Of a stretch of DNA of 64,000 nt, positions 1 through 9,323 are shown in pieces. The DNA is taken from positions 1 through 64,000 of the forward strand of contig CANPTO010000009.1 of NCBI GenBank assembly GCA_947577025.1. The letters run 5' to 3'. The stretch's first letter is position 1, and every line of letters begins with the position of its first letter. The notes under the pieces were generated by a model, which worked only from the letters and a program-made list of their open reading frames with translations, was not told where the DNA came from and ran no database searches. The translations under genes and the position numbers were made by a program. Source of the stretch: an uncultured Clostridiaceae bacterium. GTDB lineage: Bacteria > Bacillota > Clostridia > TANB77 > CAG-508.

Positions 1-112
1 TTATGCGTAGTGAAACGAAGAAGGTGAGTTTCCTTAGAAGATAATTATGGCGGAAATAAGAATTTGTAGCATTTTTAATGCGTACAAATTCTTATTTCCG
101 GTTTTTTACAGT
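1..112. repeat. Interspersed repeat family A with long hairpin
   Basis: The left part, up to about base 50, is the reverse complement of a module recurring near 2631-2672, 3672-3722 and 21280-21325 (TCCTTAGAA and CTCACC pieces). Bases 50-107 form a long stem whose arms start with CGGAAATAAG and end with CTTATTTCCG, followed by a T run. The same stem recurs inverted at 3608-3660. It could act as a terminator for either strand. Confidence 0.75.
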
Positions 113-206
113 TCCTTCTTATATTAAAAAATAACTTACAAACTAGTTAAATTTTCATAAGTCTATAATTCGAGAAACGTATAATCCCCCTTCTAATGTA
201 AAAACA

Positions 207-713
207 CTATACAGGGAGGTAAGAAGTTCTAGCCAAATGTATCTGATTAGGGAAAGAATGTATTTCTCTACTAAATACATTGTATGTATAAGCGGTAGGA
301 TTATCGTAGAATGTAAAAGTAATTTCATCCCCAGGCGATAGAAGATAAATAATCCAGTCATGTGAACCTCTAATACATTTTCCATCAGCATAATATATAC
401 TGTTAAACTTTCCTATGTTGGGGTCCCCAACATTAAGACAAAATAGCATGATTTTTTCCTCATTCGTATGCAAATTTTGCTTATGTATATTGTTGTAAAG
501 ATCAAGAGTATAGAAACCAGAATCCCTATACATTTTGTACTCATAAATAAGATGAGTTGTGCCAGCTGGCTTTACCAAAGGATTTATCACCAACTTTTCA
601 TCATATGGATCCATTACAATTTGATTAGTATCTTTTGGAAAATCAATTCCATGAACTATTTGTGGTTCCTGCCCAAGTTCTTTGAAAACAAGTTGCATAA
701 TCCGTATTGCCAT
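207..713 (-). CDS. Hypothetical protein, 168 aa, foreign-looking singleton
   Basis: No family recognised. The protein is soluble, with no signal peptide or membrane segment, and rich in aromatic residues. An AGGAGG ribosome site lies seven bases before the ATG, which supports this start. The gene stands alone between repeats. Codon 4 is CGG (M-A-I-R-I-M-Q). Skipping its C, as in host-like genes here, would reach a stop after about 15 codons, so the frame stays open only if CGG is Arg or if translation starts at the internal Met at codon 6. Base composition is less A-rich than the neighbours. I infer a recently acquired gene; function unknown. Confidence 0.65.
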   Translation of the reverse strand: MAIRIMQLVFKELGQEPQIVHGIDFPKDTNQIVMDPYDEKLVINPLVKPAGTTHLIYEYKMYRDSGFYTLDLYNNIHKQNLHTNEEKIMLFCLNVGDPNIGKFNSIYYADGKCIRGSHDWIIYLLSPGDEITFTFYDNPTAYTYNVFSREIHSFPNQIHLARTSYLPV

Positions 714-1334
714 ATTTAACCTCCTTAAAATATTTAAGATAAAGTGTACAATTACTTAGTTAACAAATAGATTTTAACACGTTTCACATAATTTGTAAAG
801 ACTATAAACACATTTTTTATGTTTACAGTACATTTATAGTTACAGTTCAGTAGAAAAATTTTTATAGCTTTAAAATGACTTTTTAAGCATTTTTTATTGA
901 ATAGGAAACCCTATGAAACTTTTTAGTTACGCAACACAAAGTGAAAATAAAATTTAGCATATTTTATTTTCAAAAGAAAAATCGATTTCAAATGTAGGGG
1001 CACCGTGCCCTTTTGCTCTAAAAAAATTAGACTTTATAGACATTAAATAAGTCAATAATTTATATCCTTACTGAACTGTAACCATTTATAAAAATATAAA
1101 TTAAAATAATCATATATTATTTACAAAAATATAACAATAATATTGTTTTTATACACAAAATGTTGTATTATAAGAAATGTAAAAAACAAGAATAAAATTT
1201 TCTAAGGAAACTCACCTTCTTCGTTTGACTACGCATAAGTTATCTGTAACTCACAAACGTTCCAGCTAACTTAACTTACGAGGATGACTTTCCTAAGAAC
1301 ATAAAAAAGTTAAAAAAGAAAGAGGGAAAAATAA
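714..1334. repeat. Gene-free stretch with two repeat modules
   Basis: No gene is supported here. Most of it is plain AT-rich sequence. Around 981-1015 lies a REP-like unit (GTAGGGGCACCGTGCCC) preceded by TCGATTTCAAAT; an inverted copy occurs at 28855-28905. Around 1190-1300 lies a family A unit ending CTTTCCTAAGAA. Confidence 0.6.
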
Positions 1335-2426
1335 ATGAAAATAGGAATTGTAGGGCTTCCAAATGTAGGAAAATCAACTTTATTTAATAGTATAACAAAT
1401 GCAGGGGCAGAGTGTGCAAATTACCCATTTTGTACCATAGAACCAAATGTAGGAGTAGTACCAGTTCCAGATGAAAGGCTAGATGAACTTACAAAAATGT
1501 ATAACCCAGAAAAAACAACACATGCAATTATAGAATTTGTCGATATTGCAGGTTTAGTAAAAGGAGCAAGTAAAGGGGAAGGATTAGGAAATAAATTTTT
1601 ATCACATATACGTGAAGTAGATGCAATAGCTCATGTTGTAAGATGTTTTGACGATTCAAACATAGTACACGTAGATGGAAGTATTAGCCCTTTAAGAGAT
1701 ATAGAAACAATAAACTTAGAATTAATTTTTTCAGATATAGAAATGATAGATAGAAGGTTAGAAAATGCTAAGAAAAAACTAAAAGCGGATAAAAAAGCAG
1801 CAAGCGAAATAGTAGTTCTTGAAAAAATAAAAGAAGCATTAGAACAAGGAAAATGTGCAAGAACAGTACAACTAACAGATGAAGAAAAAGAGGAAATAAA
1901 AGACCTATATTTACTAACTGCAAAACCAGTACTATATATAGCAAATGTATCAGAAGAGCAAATTGAAAGCATGCAAGAAGACGAAAAAATAAAAGAAGTA
2001 GAACAATTTGCAAAAACAGAAGGAGCAAAAGTCATTCCACTATGTGTAAAAATAGAAGAAGAACTATCTACACTAGAAGGAGAAGACAAAAAAGAGATGC
2101 TAGAAGCACTAGGACTATCAGAATCAGGATTAGATAAAGTAGTAAAAACAAGTTACGACTTATTAGGACTAATGAGCTTTTTAACAGCAGGTGAGCCAGA
2201 AGTAAGAGCTTGGACAATAAAAAAAGGAACAAAAGCGCCAATAGCTGCTGGAAAAATTCACTCAGACATAGAAAGAGGATTTATAAGAGCAGAAATAGTA
2301 TCATATAATGACCTAATAAAAGAAGGTTCAATGGTAGCATGTAAAGAAAAAGGCTTAGTGCGTTCAGAAGGAAAAGAATATATAATGCAAGATGGAGATG
2401 TAGTATTATTTAGATTTAATGTATAA
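1335..2426 (+). CDS. ychF: YchF/OLA1-family ATPase
   Basis: A 363-residue, full-length member of the Obg-related YchF family, a ribosome-associated P-loop protein that in this family prefers ATP to GTP. Walker A GLPNVGKST lies at residues 7-15, the G3 motif DIAGLVKGAS at about 70-79 and the divergent G4 motif N-V-S-E at 204-207, which replaces NKxD as expected. A coiled-coil region follows at about 130-190, and the C-terminal TGS domain starts near residue 280. The ribosome site GAGGG precedes the ATG. It stands alone between repeats, as this housekeeping gene often does. No in-frame CGG occurs. Confidence 0.96.
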   Translation: MKIGIVGLPNVGKSTLFNSITNAGAECANYPFCTIEPNVGVVPVPDERLDELTKMYNPEKTTHAIIEFVDIAGLVKGASKGEGLGNKFLSHIREVDAIAHVVRCFDDSNIVHVDGSISPLRDIETINLELIFSDIEMIDRRLENAKKKLKADKKAASEIVVLEKIKEALEQGKCARTVQLTDEEKEEIKDLYLLTAKPVLYIANVSEEQIESMQEDEKIKEVEQFAKTEGAKVIPLCVKIEEELSTLEGEDKKEMLEALGLSESGLDKVVKTSYDLLGLMSFLTAGEPEVRAWTIKKGTKAPIAAGKIHSDIERGFIRAEIVSYNDLIKEGSMVACKEKGLVRSEGKEYIMQDGDVVLFRFNV

Positions 2427-2459
2427 AATAATTGTCTAAAGTCGATTTTTTCTATTCGA

Positions 2460-2675
2460 TAAAAAACAAGAATAAAATTTTCTAAGCTCATTACACAGTA
2501 TATCATATCTGTAATTCCCTACGGTCAAACAGCTAAGAAATCTTCGCTAAGATTTCTTAGTCGTAGCATTTTAATGCGTACGAATAAGTTATGCTTTAGT
2601 AAAATCTAATTCTTCCATAACTATCTTCTAAGGAAACTCACCGCTATCGCAGATGACTTTCCTAAGAATATAAAA
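2460..2675. repeat. Interspersed repeat family A
   Basis: A mosaic of AACAAGAATAAAATTTTC, ATTCTTCCATAACTAT and a terminal palindrome (TCTAAGGAAACTCACC to GGATGACTTTCCTAAGAA-like). The same pieces recur near 1190-1300, 3608-3722 and 21214-21325. Confidence 0.7.
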
Positions 2676-2679
2676 AAAC

Positions 2680-2716
2680 AAAAATGAGGAAACCAATTTG
2701 GTTTCCTCATTTTTGC
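2680..2716. terminator. Bidirectional terminator
   Basis: A perfect stem, AAAATGAGGAAACC pairing with GGTTTCCTCATTTT, is flanked by A and T runs. It sits between the convergent ychF and the minus-strand gene at 2719 and could end both. Confidence 0.85.
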
Positions 2717-2718
2717 TA

Positions 2719-3102
2719 TTAAAAATCTCTAACCATCAAATGGCAATTTTGGGGAGTATCCAGAGCAACTAACTCCTGCCAATTGTAAAAGTTAAATCGT
2801 TCATCTTGCACTAATATGAACATATCAGCATTAGGGCTACCATATCCAATGATTTTATCATTTGCATCTAGAACAACTTTAATTTTCTTTCCTACTAATT
2901 CATCAGTATTATGTACTCCAAGCCACTGAATTAAGGCAGTAACATGAAATCCGCTAACATCTGTGTGCCGCGAGATCCTAAAAGAAATAGGAATATTATC
3001 ATAGTCCGTTACAATCCGCACCACAGTGGAATTCCCGAAATGAGCCTCATAAGAACATTTGGCTTCTTTTATAATAGTGTTTTCTTTAAATGAAATAGCC
3101 AT
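2719..3102 (-). CDS. Hypothetical protein, 127 aa, foreign-looking singleton
   Basis: No family recognised; soluble, no membrane segment. An AGGAGG site precedes the ATG. Two in-frame CGG codons occur, in the contexts V-V-R-I-V and I-S-R-H-T. Skipping the C of the first would give a stop two codons later, so the frame needs CGG as Arg. GC content and codon choice (GTG, TCG, CGG, GGG) stand out against neighbouring genes. Together with 207-713 and 43906-44232 it looks like a class of isolated, strongly ribosome-bound minus-strand genes acquired from elsewhere. Function unknown. Confidence 0.65.
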   Translation of the reverse strand: MAISFKENTIIKEAKCSYEAHFGNSTVVRIVTDYDNIPISFRISRHTDVSGFHVTALIQWLGVHNTDELVGKKIKVVLDANDKIIGYGSPNADMFILVQDERFNFYNWQELVALDTPQNCHLMVRDF

Positions 3103-3294
3103 AAAAAACCTCCTTAATTAAAGATGATATATAGTAACATAAGTTGCAAACATAATACCATATTTCTCTAAGAAAGTCAATACATGTGTCGAAAACTTTT
3201 CTAAAAACGACAAAACTTCTTATTATTTGCTATTGGAAAAAATTACCAATTGGTATATAATGAAAAAAAACATATGATGAAAGGAAGGAAAACA

Positions 3295-3603
3295 ATGAAT
3301 ACGAAATATATTGAAAAAGACAAGCTTTTAAGGTTAGAGCTGTTAGAAGAAATTGATCATCATGAGGTAGAAAAAATAAGGAGAAAAGCAGACGATGAAA
3401 TTGCTAGATTTTTACCTAGAAAAGTTATATTTGATTTTAACAATGTTTCCTTTATGGATAGTGCAGGAATAGGAATGGTACTAGGAAGATACAAGATGAT
3501 AAATATGCTAGGAGGAACTTTGGAAATGGAAAATGTAAGTACGCCTCTAAGAAAAATATTTGAAATGAGTGGAATTACAAAAATATGTCCAATAAGAAAT
3601 TAA
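3295..3603 (+). CDS. spoIIAA: Anti-sigma-F factor antagonist SpoIIAA
   Basis: A STAS-domain protein of 102 residues, first gene of the forespore sigma-F control module. In the family, unphosphorylated SpoIIAA frees sigma F by binding SpoIIAB, and SpoIIAB inactivates it by phosphorylating a serine. That serine is visible as S56 in F-M-D-S-A-G-I-G. I chose the ATG preceded by AAGGAAGG; an upstream in-frame TTG at 3250 lacks a ribosome site. Normally spoIIAA-spoIIAB-sigF are tightly packed; here repeats separate them by 181 and 118 bases. Confidence 0.95.
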   Translation: MNTKYIEKDKLLRLELLEEIDHHEVEKIRRKADDEIARFLPRKVIFDFNNVSFMDSAGIGMVLGRYKMINMLGGTLEMENVSTPLRKIFEMSGITKICPIRN

Positions 3604-3725
3604 AATAAAAAACCGGAAATAAGAATTTGTACGCATTAAAAATGCTACAAATTCTAAATTCCGCCATAATTATCTTCTAAGGAAACTCACCACTATCGTG
3701 GATGACTTTCCTAAGAATATAAAAA
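3604..3725. repeat. Family A repeat and hairpin between spoIIAA and spoIIAB
   Basis: A long stem (CCGGAAATAAGAATTTGTA and its complement) is followed by the family A palindrome ending TCCTAAGAATAT. It is the inverted counterpart of bases 1-110. It may attenuate transcription inside the spoIIA operon. Confidence 0.7.
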
Positions 3726-3784
3726 AGTTAGATAAAAACACTAATATTTTCTAACTTACAACTAAAAAAAGAAAGGATACAGAT

Positions 3785-4273
3785 ATGAAAAGTATTTATG
3801 AAAATGAAATGAAATTAGAATTTATAAGTAAATCAAACAATGAAGCATTTGCAAGAATTAGTGTAGCAGCATTTGCCTCACAATTAGATCCAACAATAGA
3901 AGAACTATCAGACATAAAAACAGCAGTATCAGAAGCAGTTACAAATGCAATTGTACATGGCTATGAAGAAAAAGAAGGAATAGTAAAATTAGTATGTAAG
4001 CTAATAGGTAACTTAGTAATTATAGAAATTTCAGATACAGGTAAGGGAATAGAAAATATAGAAATAGCAAAAACACCACTCTACACTTCAAAGCCAAATT
4101 TAGAAAGATCAGGAATGGGTTTTACAATAATGGAAAACTTTATGGATGAAATGAAAGTAGAATCAATAGTAGGGATAGGAACAAAAGTAACAATGAAAAA
4201 AATGATAAAAAAAGATGAAATAGAAGAAAATGCAATATCAGAAGTATTAAATCAAAACAGTAACATTAATTAA
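3785..4273 (+). CDS. spoIIAB: Anti-sigma-F factor / serine kinase SpoIIAB
   Basis: A GHKL-type ATPase/kinase of 162 residues that holds sigma F inactive and phosphorylates SpoIIAA. The N box [10 protein letters not shown] lies at about 50-59, the G1 box D-T-G-K-G at 84-88 and the G2-type motif S-G-M-G-F-T-I-M-E near 117. Ribosome site GAAAGGA. The acidic tail of about 15 residues after M-K-K-M-I-K-K-D is slightly longer than in Bacillus. It is followed by sigF, with a repeat between. Confidence 0.95.
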   Translation: MKSIYENEMKLEFISKSNNEAFARISVAAFASQLDPTIEELSDIKTAVSEAVTNAIVHGYEEKEGIVKLVCKLIGNLVIIEISDTGKGIENIEIAKTPLYTSKPNLERSGMGFTIMENFMDEMKVESIVGIGTKVTMKKMIKKDEIEENAISEVLNQNSNIN

Positions 4274-4287
4274 AACAAATGAAAAAA

Positions 4288-4380
4288 TACAGAGGTTAGA
4301 AATTAGAGGTAAAAGTTGAAATATAAAGCAAATACTTAGAAGCAAATAAATCCAACATCCAACCTCCAACTTCTAATAAG
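4288..4380. repeat. Interspersed repeat family B
   Basis: The left arm is AGAGGTTAGAAATTAGAGG-like and the right arm CCAACATCCAACCTCCAAC-like, with a shorter internal stem. It is a large imperfect hairpin placed just before the sigF ribosome site. Related copies occur at 12281, 14462, 15234, 16374, 18257, 26709, 30303, 46477 and inside addA. Confidence 0.75.
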
Positions 4381-4391
4381 AGGAGATACTT

Positions 4392-5121
4392 ATGTTATAC
4401 GAAAATAATACAAAAGACATATTAGAAGCCCAAAAAGGAAATAAAGAAGTTATGGCAAAACTGATAGAAGAAAATAATGGGTTAATATGGAGTATAGTAA
4501 AAAGGTTTAAAGAAAGACGGCTATGAAATGGAAGATTTATATCAAATAGGAACAATAGGTTTTATAAAATCGATAAAAAGATTTGACACAAGTTTTGATG
4601 TAAAATTATCAACATATGCAGTTCCATACATATTAGGAGAAATAAAAAGATTTATAAGAGATGATGGCACAGTAAAAGTAAGTAGAGGAATAAAAGAATT
4701 AGCAATAAAAGTAAGAGAAATACAATCAAAACATTTAAGAGAAAAAGGAGAAGAAATAACAATACTAGAAATAGCAAAACAATTAAAAATATCAAAAGAA
4801 GAAGTAGCAGTAGCATTAGATTCATTAAACCCAGTAATGTCAATTTATGATGACACATATTCAAACGACGAGGGAAATATTAGCATTATAGACAAAATAA
4901 AAAATAATGTAGATGAAGCAGAACAAATTGCAAATAGAATAAGTATACAAGGAATGATAAACTCATTAAACGAAAGAGATAAACAAATAATTTTGCTTAG
5001 ATATTACAAAAACAATACACAAAGCCAAGTAGCAAAAATTCTAGGAATAAGTCAAGTACAGGTCTCTAGAATAGAAAAGAAAATATTAGAAAATATGAAA
5101 CTGAAAATAGCCAATAGTTAA
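4392..5121 (+). CDS. sigF: RNA polymerase sigma-F factor, read through one CGG +1 site
   Basis: The forespore-specific sigma factor, third gene of spoIIA. It starts at the ATG after GAGGAG. The first 42 codons run to an in-frame CGG at 4518-4520, where the zero frame stops two codons later. Skipping the C gives ...V-K-R-F-K-E-R-G-Y-E-M-E-D-L-Y-Q-I-G..., which is sigma region 2, and the frame then runs to the natural stop. The product is 242 residues, usual for SigF. Regions 3 and 4 follow, with the recognition helix near S-Q-V-A-K-I-L-G-I-S-Q-V-Q-V-S-R. The glycine supplied by CGGC matches the conserved R-G-Y of the family. I infer a translated gene, not a pseudogene. Confidence 0.93.
4518..4520 (+). 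other. CGG +1 site (sigF)
   Basis: Context AGA CGG CTA TGA in the zero frame; AGA GGC TAT GAA after skipping C. Restores R-G-Y-E of sigma region 2. Confidence 0.9.
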
Positions 5122-5159
5122 ACAAAAAATATATAACACAAAAAAGTAAGGAGAAATCT

Positions 5160-6152
5160 ATGAAAAAAATTCTATTATATATACTAATTTTTGTTTTAAT
5201 ATGTTTCAGTATACCAATACTATTTACAAATAACAAAGTGCAAAATGTAGCAAAACAAGAAAACCCTATAAATGAAATTATACAAAGCAATTACGATTAT
5301 AAAAATTACCAAATAATAAAATTATTACATGTAGAAACAAATCAAATAGAGGAAATAAAACTAGATGAATATTTATATGGAGTAGTATCAAGCGAAATGC
5401 CAGCAAACTTTGAAAAAGAAGCATTAAAAGCACAAGCAGTTGTAGCAAGAACATATACAATATATAAAATAAAAAATAATAGTGAAAAACATAACGGAGC
5501 ACATATATGTGATAATTCAGCATGTTGTCAAGCATGGATAAGTAAAGAAAAAAGACTAGAAAGATGGGAAGAAACAGTAAGAAATAGCAACTGGGATAAA
5601 ATAGTACAAGCAGTAAATGAAACACAAGGAAAAATAATTACATATCAAAATGAACCAATAAATGCATTTTTTCACTCAAATAGTGGAGGAATGACAGAAA
5701 CAACAGCAAATGTTTGGGGCGGAACAGGCTACCCATATTTACAAACAGTAGAAACATCAGGAGAAGATGCATACACACAGTATCATTCAGAAGTTGTACT
5801 AACAAAACAAACATTTATAGATAAAATAAAAGAAAAGCATAGTAACTTCCAAATAGACTTTAGCAAAGAAGATTGTATAAGAGTTTTAGAATATACTGAA
5901 GGAAATAGAATAAAAAAAATACAAATAGGAAACCTAGAATTAAGTGGTGTAGAAATAAGAACATTGTTAGGCTTAAAATCAGCAAACTTCAAAATAAGCA
6001 TAGAAAATGAAAATGTAAAATTAGAAGTAATAGGATATGGACATGGAGTAGGAATGAGTCAAACAGGAGCAGATAGCATGGCAAAAAAAGGAAGCACATA
6101 TGAAGAAATAATAAAACACTTTTATACAGGAGTTGAAATTACAAACATGTAA
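5160..6152 (+). CDS. spoIID: Stage II sporulation protein D (peptidoglycan hydrolase)
   Basis: Membrane-anchored lytic transglycosylase of the engulfment (DMP) complex, 330 residues. An N-terminal membrane segment spans about residues 3-22. The SpoIID domain begins at L-D-E-Y-L-Y-G-V-V-S-S-E-M-P near 68; its glutamate (about E79) is the family's catalytic acid. A cysteine cluster H-I-C-D-N-S-A-C-C-Q near 115 is typical of clostridial members, and the C-terminal motif G-Y-G-H-G-V-G-M-S-Q-T-G-A is intact. Ribosome site AAGGAG. It lies between sigF and a spoIIQ-like gene, a sensible sporulation cluster. Confidence 0.95.
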   Translation: MKKILLYILIFVLICFSIPILFTNNKVQNVAKQENPINEIIQSNYDYKNYQIIKLLHVETNQIEEIKLDEYLYGVVSSEMPANFEKEALKAQAVVARTYTIYKIKNNSEKHNGAHICDNSACCQAWISKEKRLERWEETVRNSNWDKIVQAVNETQGKIITYQNEPINAFFHSNSGGMTETTANVWGGTGYPYLQTVETSGEDAYTQYHSEVVLTKQTFIDKIKEKHSNFQIDFSKEDCIRVLEYTEGNRIKKIQIGNLELSGVEIRTLLGLKSANFKISIENENVKLEVIGYGHGVGMSQTGADSMAKKGSTYEEIIKHFYTGVEITNM

Positions 6153-6245
6153 AACAAAAGTATAATTACCAAAAAAATGGAAATACTCTAACTAAATAAA
6201 AAAGGTAATGTTTAAATACATACCAAAAACAAGGAGGAGTTATAA

Positions 6246-7076
6246 ATGAAAAGAAACAGAAGAAATAGAAATTTTAATGAGGAAATAGAAACTAAAAAAC
6301 TAGTATATATCTCAGTAGCAGTAGTAATAATAGCAATCTTAGCGTTTGCCCTTACTTATGTTGCATATAGTAATATACTTTCAAAAAAATCAAAAACAAC
6401 AGGAGAAATAAAAAGCAAAATTGCAGAGCTATCATCAGTAAATAATGAAACAACAACTGAGCAAGCAAGTAGCCAAATAGGAAAAAGCGTAAATGAAGTT
6501 ACTAAAGAAGAAAGCTCAAAAATAGCAATAAATACAAGTAATATAGAAAAAAGTGAACAAGCAGAAAATAAAATACAAACAAAGCAAAATGAGCAAATAA
6601 AAGAAAATGTAGAAAAGAAAGAACAAACAGCCAACGTAGAAACTAAAAAGCAAGAAGAAAAAGCACCAGAGCCAACCTTTATAAAACCAATAGAAGGAGA
6701 AATAATAAAAGAATTTGCAAATGAAAACCTAATATATTCAGAAACACTAAAAGAATGGGTAACACATAATGGAATAGACATAAAAGCACAAAAGGCAAGT
6801 ATAGTAAAAGCTACAGAACAAGGAACAGTAAGTGCAATAAAAAATGACCCAAGATATGGAATTACAGTAGTAATAGAACACACAAATGGATATGTAAGTA
6901 TATATTCAAACCTTTTAACAGCAGAATTTGTAAAAGAAGGAGAAAAAATAAAACAAGGTCAAACAATAGGAACTGTAGGAAACACAGCAGTATTTGAAAT
7001 AGCAGATGAAAGTCATTTACACTTTGAAATGCTAAAAGATAATAAATATATAAATCCAAGTGAATATATAAAATAG
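6246..7076 (+). CDS. spoIIQ: SpoIIQ-like M23 peptidase
   Basis: A forespore membrane protein of 276 residues with a LytM/M23 domain, placed right after spoIID as SpoIIQ often is. One membrane segment lies at about 18-42, then a low-complexity Glu/Lys/Gln linker of about 100 residues, then the M23 domain from about 150. The zinc ligands look complete: H-x3-D in T-H-N-G-I-D and H-x-H in H-L-H-F-E. Clostridial SpoIIQ often keeps these residues, whereas the Bacillus subtilis protein has lost activity. Expected partner is SpoIIIAH, not in the window. A plain cell-wall endopeptidase is the alternative. Confidence 0.85.
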   Translation: MKRNRRNRNFNEEIETKKLVYISVAVVIIAILAFALTYVAYSNILSKKSKTTGEIKSKIAELSSVNNETTTEQASSQIGKSVNEVTKEESSKIAINTSNIEKSEQAENKIQTKQNEQIKENVEKKEQTANVETKKQEEKAPEPTFIKPIEGEIIKEFANENLIYSETLKEWVTHNGIDIKAQKASIVKATEQGTVSAIKNDPRYGITVVIEHTNGYVSIYSNLLTAEFVKEGEKIKQGQTIGTVGNTAVFEIADESHLHFEMLKDNKYINPSEYIK

Positions 7077-7193
7077 AAAAAAAGGAATGTAAAAAAAAGG
7101 AAAGATTTGGGACGCGTCCAAAACTTTCCTTTTATTTTAGGGAAAGATTTGGACGCGTCCCAAATCTTTCTTTTTTTTACATTCCTTTTTTTA
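7077..7193. repeat. Family D inverted repeat after spoIIQ
   Basis: Two long complementary arms (GGAATGTAAAAA, AAAGATTTGGGACGCGTCC) surround a short centre; a T run follows. A larger relative lies at 30390-30527 and half copies at 39840-39877 and 50265-50295. It probably also ends transcription of the spoIID-spoIIQ unit. Confidence 0.75.
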
Positions 7194-7342
7194 AATAAAT
7201 AATTTTAAAAAGAATATTACATTTGTATTACGAAAATATTATTTTTACATTACACTTGAATTATATTGTTGTTTTTAGTAGCTTATTGTAGTAAAATAAA
7301 ATAAGTAACAGTATTTTGTAAAAAAATAAGGAGGATATAGAT

Positions 7343-8605
7343 ATGGCAACAAATCCAATGCAAAGAAAAGCCAATAATTATTTATTAATAGGAGTTTTAG
7401 TAACATTGCTAATAACAGGAAGTATAATAGCAGTATTATTGATGCAATTAAGTAACTTCAAAAAGCAACAAAAAGAAGAGGCAAAAAAAATAGGAGAGGT
7501 TTATGTATTAAACAAAGATGTCAAATCAGGTCAAAAATTAACAGAAGACATGTTTGAAGTAAAAAAAGTAAATTTAACAGCAATACCAAGCAATGCAACA
7601 AAGATGCAATCTGTTATTTCAAAATGGTTTATAGCAACAGATGAAGGAGATAGAATATATACAGACACAAGTGAAGAAGTAGAAAATAGCTCATCACAAC
7701 AACTAACACAATTATATATAAATAAGCCAGACTCAATAATTGAAGTATATCCAAGTGAAAATAAAAATAACGAGTTCTACTATAAAGATAGTGAAGATAA
7801 AGAAATAGCAGTAAAAAGTTCAGCGGTTAGCAATGACAGTGATGGTTATTACATTATAAGTGAGGGAAACAACCAAGATGATATAACAAGAATATATCAA
7901 ACTGCATCAGAAAACTACTATGTATATACATATAATAGCGATACAAAAAAAAGAGAAAGAAAAAACATAAGAATAGACAATGTACCACTAACAGCAAAAG
8001 TAGAAATGAAAAAAAATACAGTAATAACACCAGCACTTGTAGCACAAACACAAATGTCAAATGACTTAAGAAAACAAGAATACAATATGATTATACTTCA
8101 AACAGCAATACAAACAGGAGACTATATAGATATCCGTTTGAAATTACCAGATGGAACAGACTATATAGTAATATCAAAAAAAGAAGTAGAGATACCAAAC
8201 ATAAGTGGAACAGACTCAGCAACTACTATAAAACTAAATGTAACAGAAGATGAAATATTACTAATGAGCAATGCAATAGTAGAAGCATATTGGGCAACAG
8301 GGGCAACATTATATGCTACAACATATATAGAACCAGGAATGCAACAAGAAGCAACACCAACATATCTACCAAATCCTAAAGTAGCAGCACTTATAAGTTC
8401 AGACCCTAATATTGTACAAGTAGCTAAAATAAAATTAATAGAAAGATACAATAGCACAATAAACAGCATAAGACCAAATATAACAGATGTATTAAATACA
8501 TACTCAGTAGAAGGAAAAACTAATGTTGAAAGTAAAATGCAAGAAGAAGCAAATAAAGCAAGAACAGAAAGACAATCTTACTTAGAGGCATTAGGAGGAA
8601 ATTAA
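7343..8605 (+). CDS. cpaB: CpaB-like Flp/Tad pilus assembly protein
   Basis: 420 residues. An N-terminal membrane helix (about 14-36) is followed by a SAF-type segment (V-Y-V-L-N-K-D-V-K-S-G-Q-K-L-T near 52), the hallmark of CpaB/RcpC proteins that help assemble Tad pili. The middle, about 120-210, is acidic, Ser/Asn/Tyr-rich and not recognised. A second SAF-like strand set appears at about 225-290. It is the first gene of the Tad-like locus, with an AAGGAGG site. The call rests on the SAF segment and position. Confidence 0.75.
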   Translation: MATNPMQRKANNYLLIGVLVTLLITGSIIAVLLMQLSNFKKQQKEEAKKIGEVYVLNKDVKSGQKLTEDMFEVKKVNLTAIPSNATKMQSVISKWFIATDEGDRIYTDTSEEVENSSSQQLTQLYINKPDSIIEVYPSENKNNEFYYKDSEDKEIAVKSSAVSNDSDGYYIISEGNNQDDITRIYQTASENYYVYTYNSDTKKRERKNIRIDNVPLTAKVEMKKNTVITPALVAQTQMSNDLRKQEYNMIILQTAIQTGDYIDIRLKLPDGTDYIVISKKEVEIPNISGTDSATTIKLNVTEDEILLMSNAIVEAYWATGATLYATTYIEPGMQQEATPTYLPNPKVAALISSDPNIVQVAKIKLIERYNSTINSIRPNITDVLNTYSVEGKTNVESKMQEEANKARTERQSYLEALGGN

Positions 8606-8622
8606 AATAACGGAGGAAATTA

Positions 8623-9322
8623 ATGAGAAAAATAGGATTTATTGGAGCATATGACAAAACCGATTTTATATTATACATAGCAAAAATCCTAGTAGAAATG
8701 GGACAAAAAGTTTTAATAGTAGATGGGACAATTACACGGAAAAGCAAGGTATATTGTTCCAACTATGGTCCCATCAAAAGCATATATAACAGAATTTGAA
8801 GGTATAGATGTAGCAGTAGGTTTAAATAGTTTTGATGATATAAAAGCATATCTTGGAATACCAAAAATAAATGAGCTAGCATATGATATAGCTTTAATAG
8901 ATACAGATATGGCAGAAGTAGTAGAAAGCTTCGAAATAGAAAAATGTGAAAAAATATATTTTGCAACATCATTTGATATGTATTCTATAAGAAGAGGAAT
9001 AGAATCTATAAGTGGAATAAGAGAAAAAGTAAAGGCAACAAAAGTATTATTTTCAAAAGAAGCAAGTAAGGCAGAAAACGATTATTTAGATTACTTATCA
9101 TCAGAAAGCAATATAGAATGGAACCAAGAAATAATATATTTCCCATTTGAACTTGGAGACCAAACAGTAATATATAAAAATCAAAGAGTATCAAAAATAA
9201 AATTAAAAGGGTTAACAACCCAATATAAAGAAGGTTTATTATACATAACAAACCAAATAATGGGCGAAGAAAACTTTCAAACACTAAAAAAAGTATTTAA
9301 AAAAATAGAAAAAGGAGTATAA
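8623..9322 (+). CDS. TadZ/CpaE-like ATPase-fold protein, one CGG +1 site
   Basis: The ATG follows CGGAGG. The first 38 codons (M-R-K-I-G-F-I-G-A-Y...V-L-I-V-D-G-T-I-T) reach an in-frame CGG at 8737-8739; skipping its C joins T-G-K-A-R-Y-I-V-P to the rest. The product is 232 residues. The start looks like a ParA/MinD beta-strand and helix, but the Walker A lysine and GKT are replaced by A-Y-D-K-T-D, so ATP use is doubtful. It overlaps no neighbour and is followed one base later by a second ParA-like gene. Tad loci use such proteins for polar placement. The zero frame past CGG encodes unrelated residues. Confidence 0.78.
8737..8739 (+). other. CGG +1 site (tadZ-like)
   Basis: ATT ACA CGG AAA in the zero frame; ACA GGA AAA GCA after skipping C. 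Joins the N-terminal 38 codons, which carry the ribosome site, to the main open frame. Confidence 0.85.
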
Positions 9323-9323
9323 A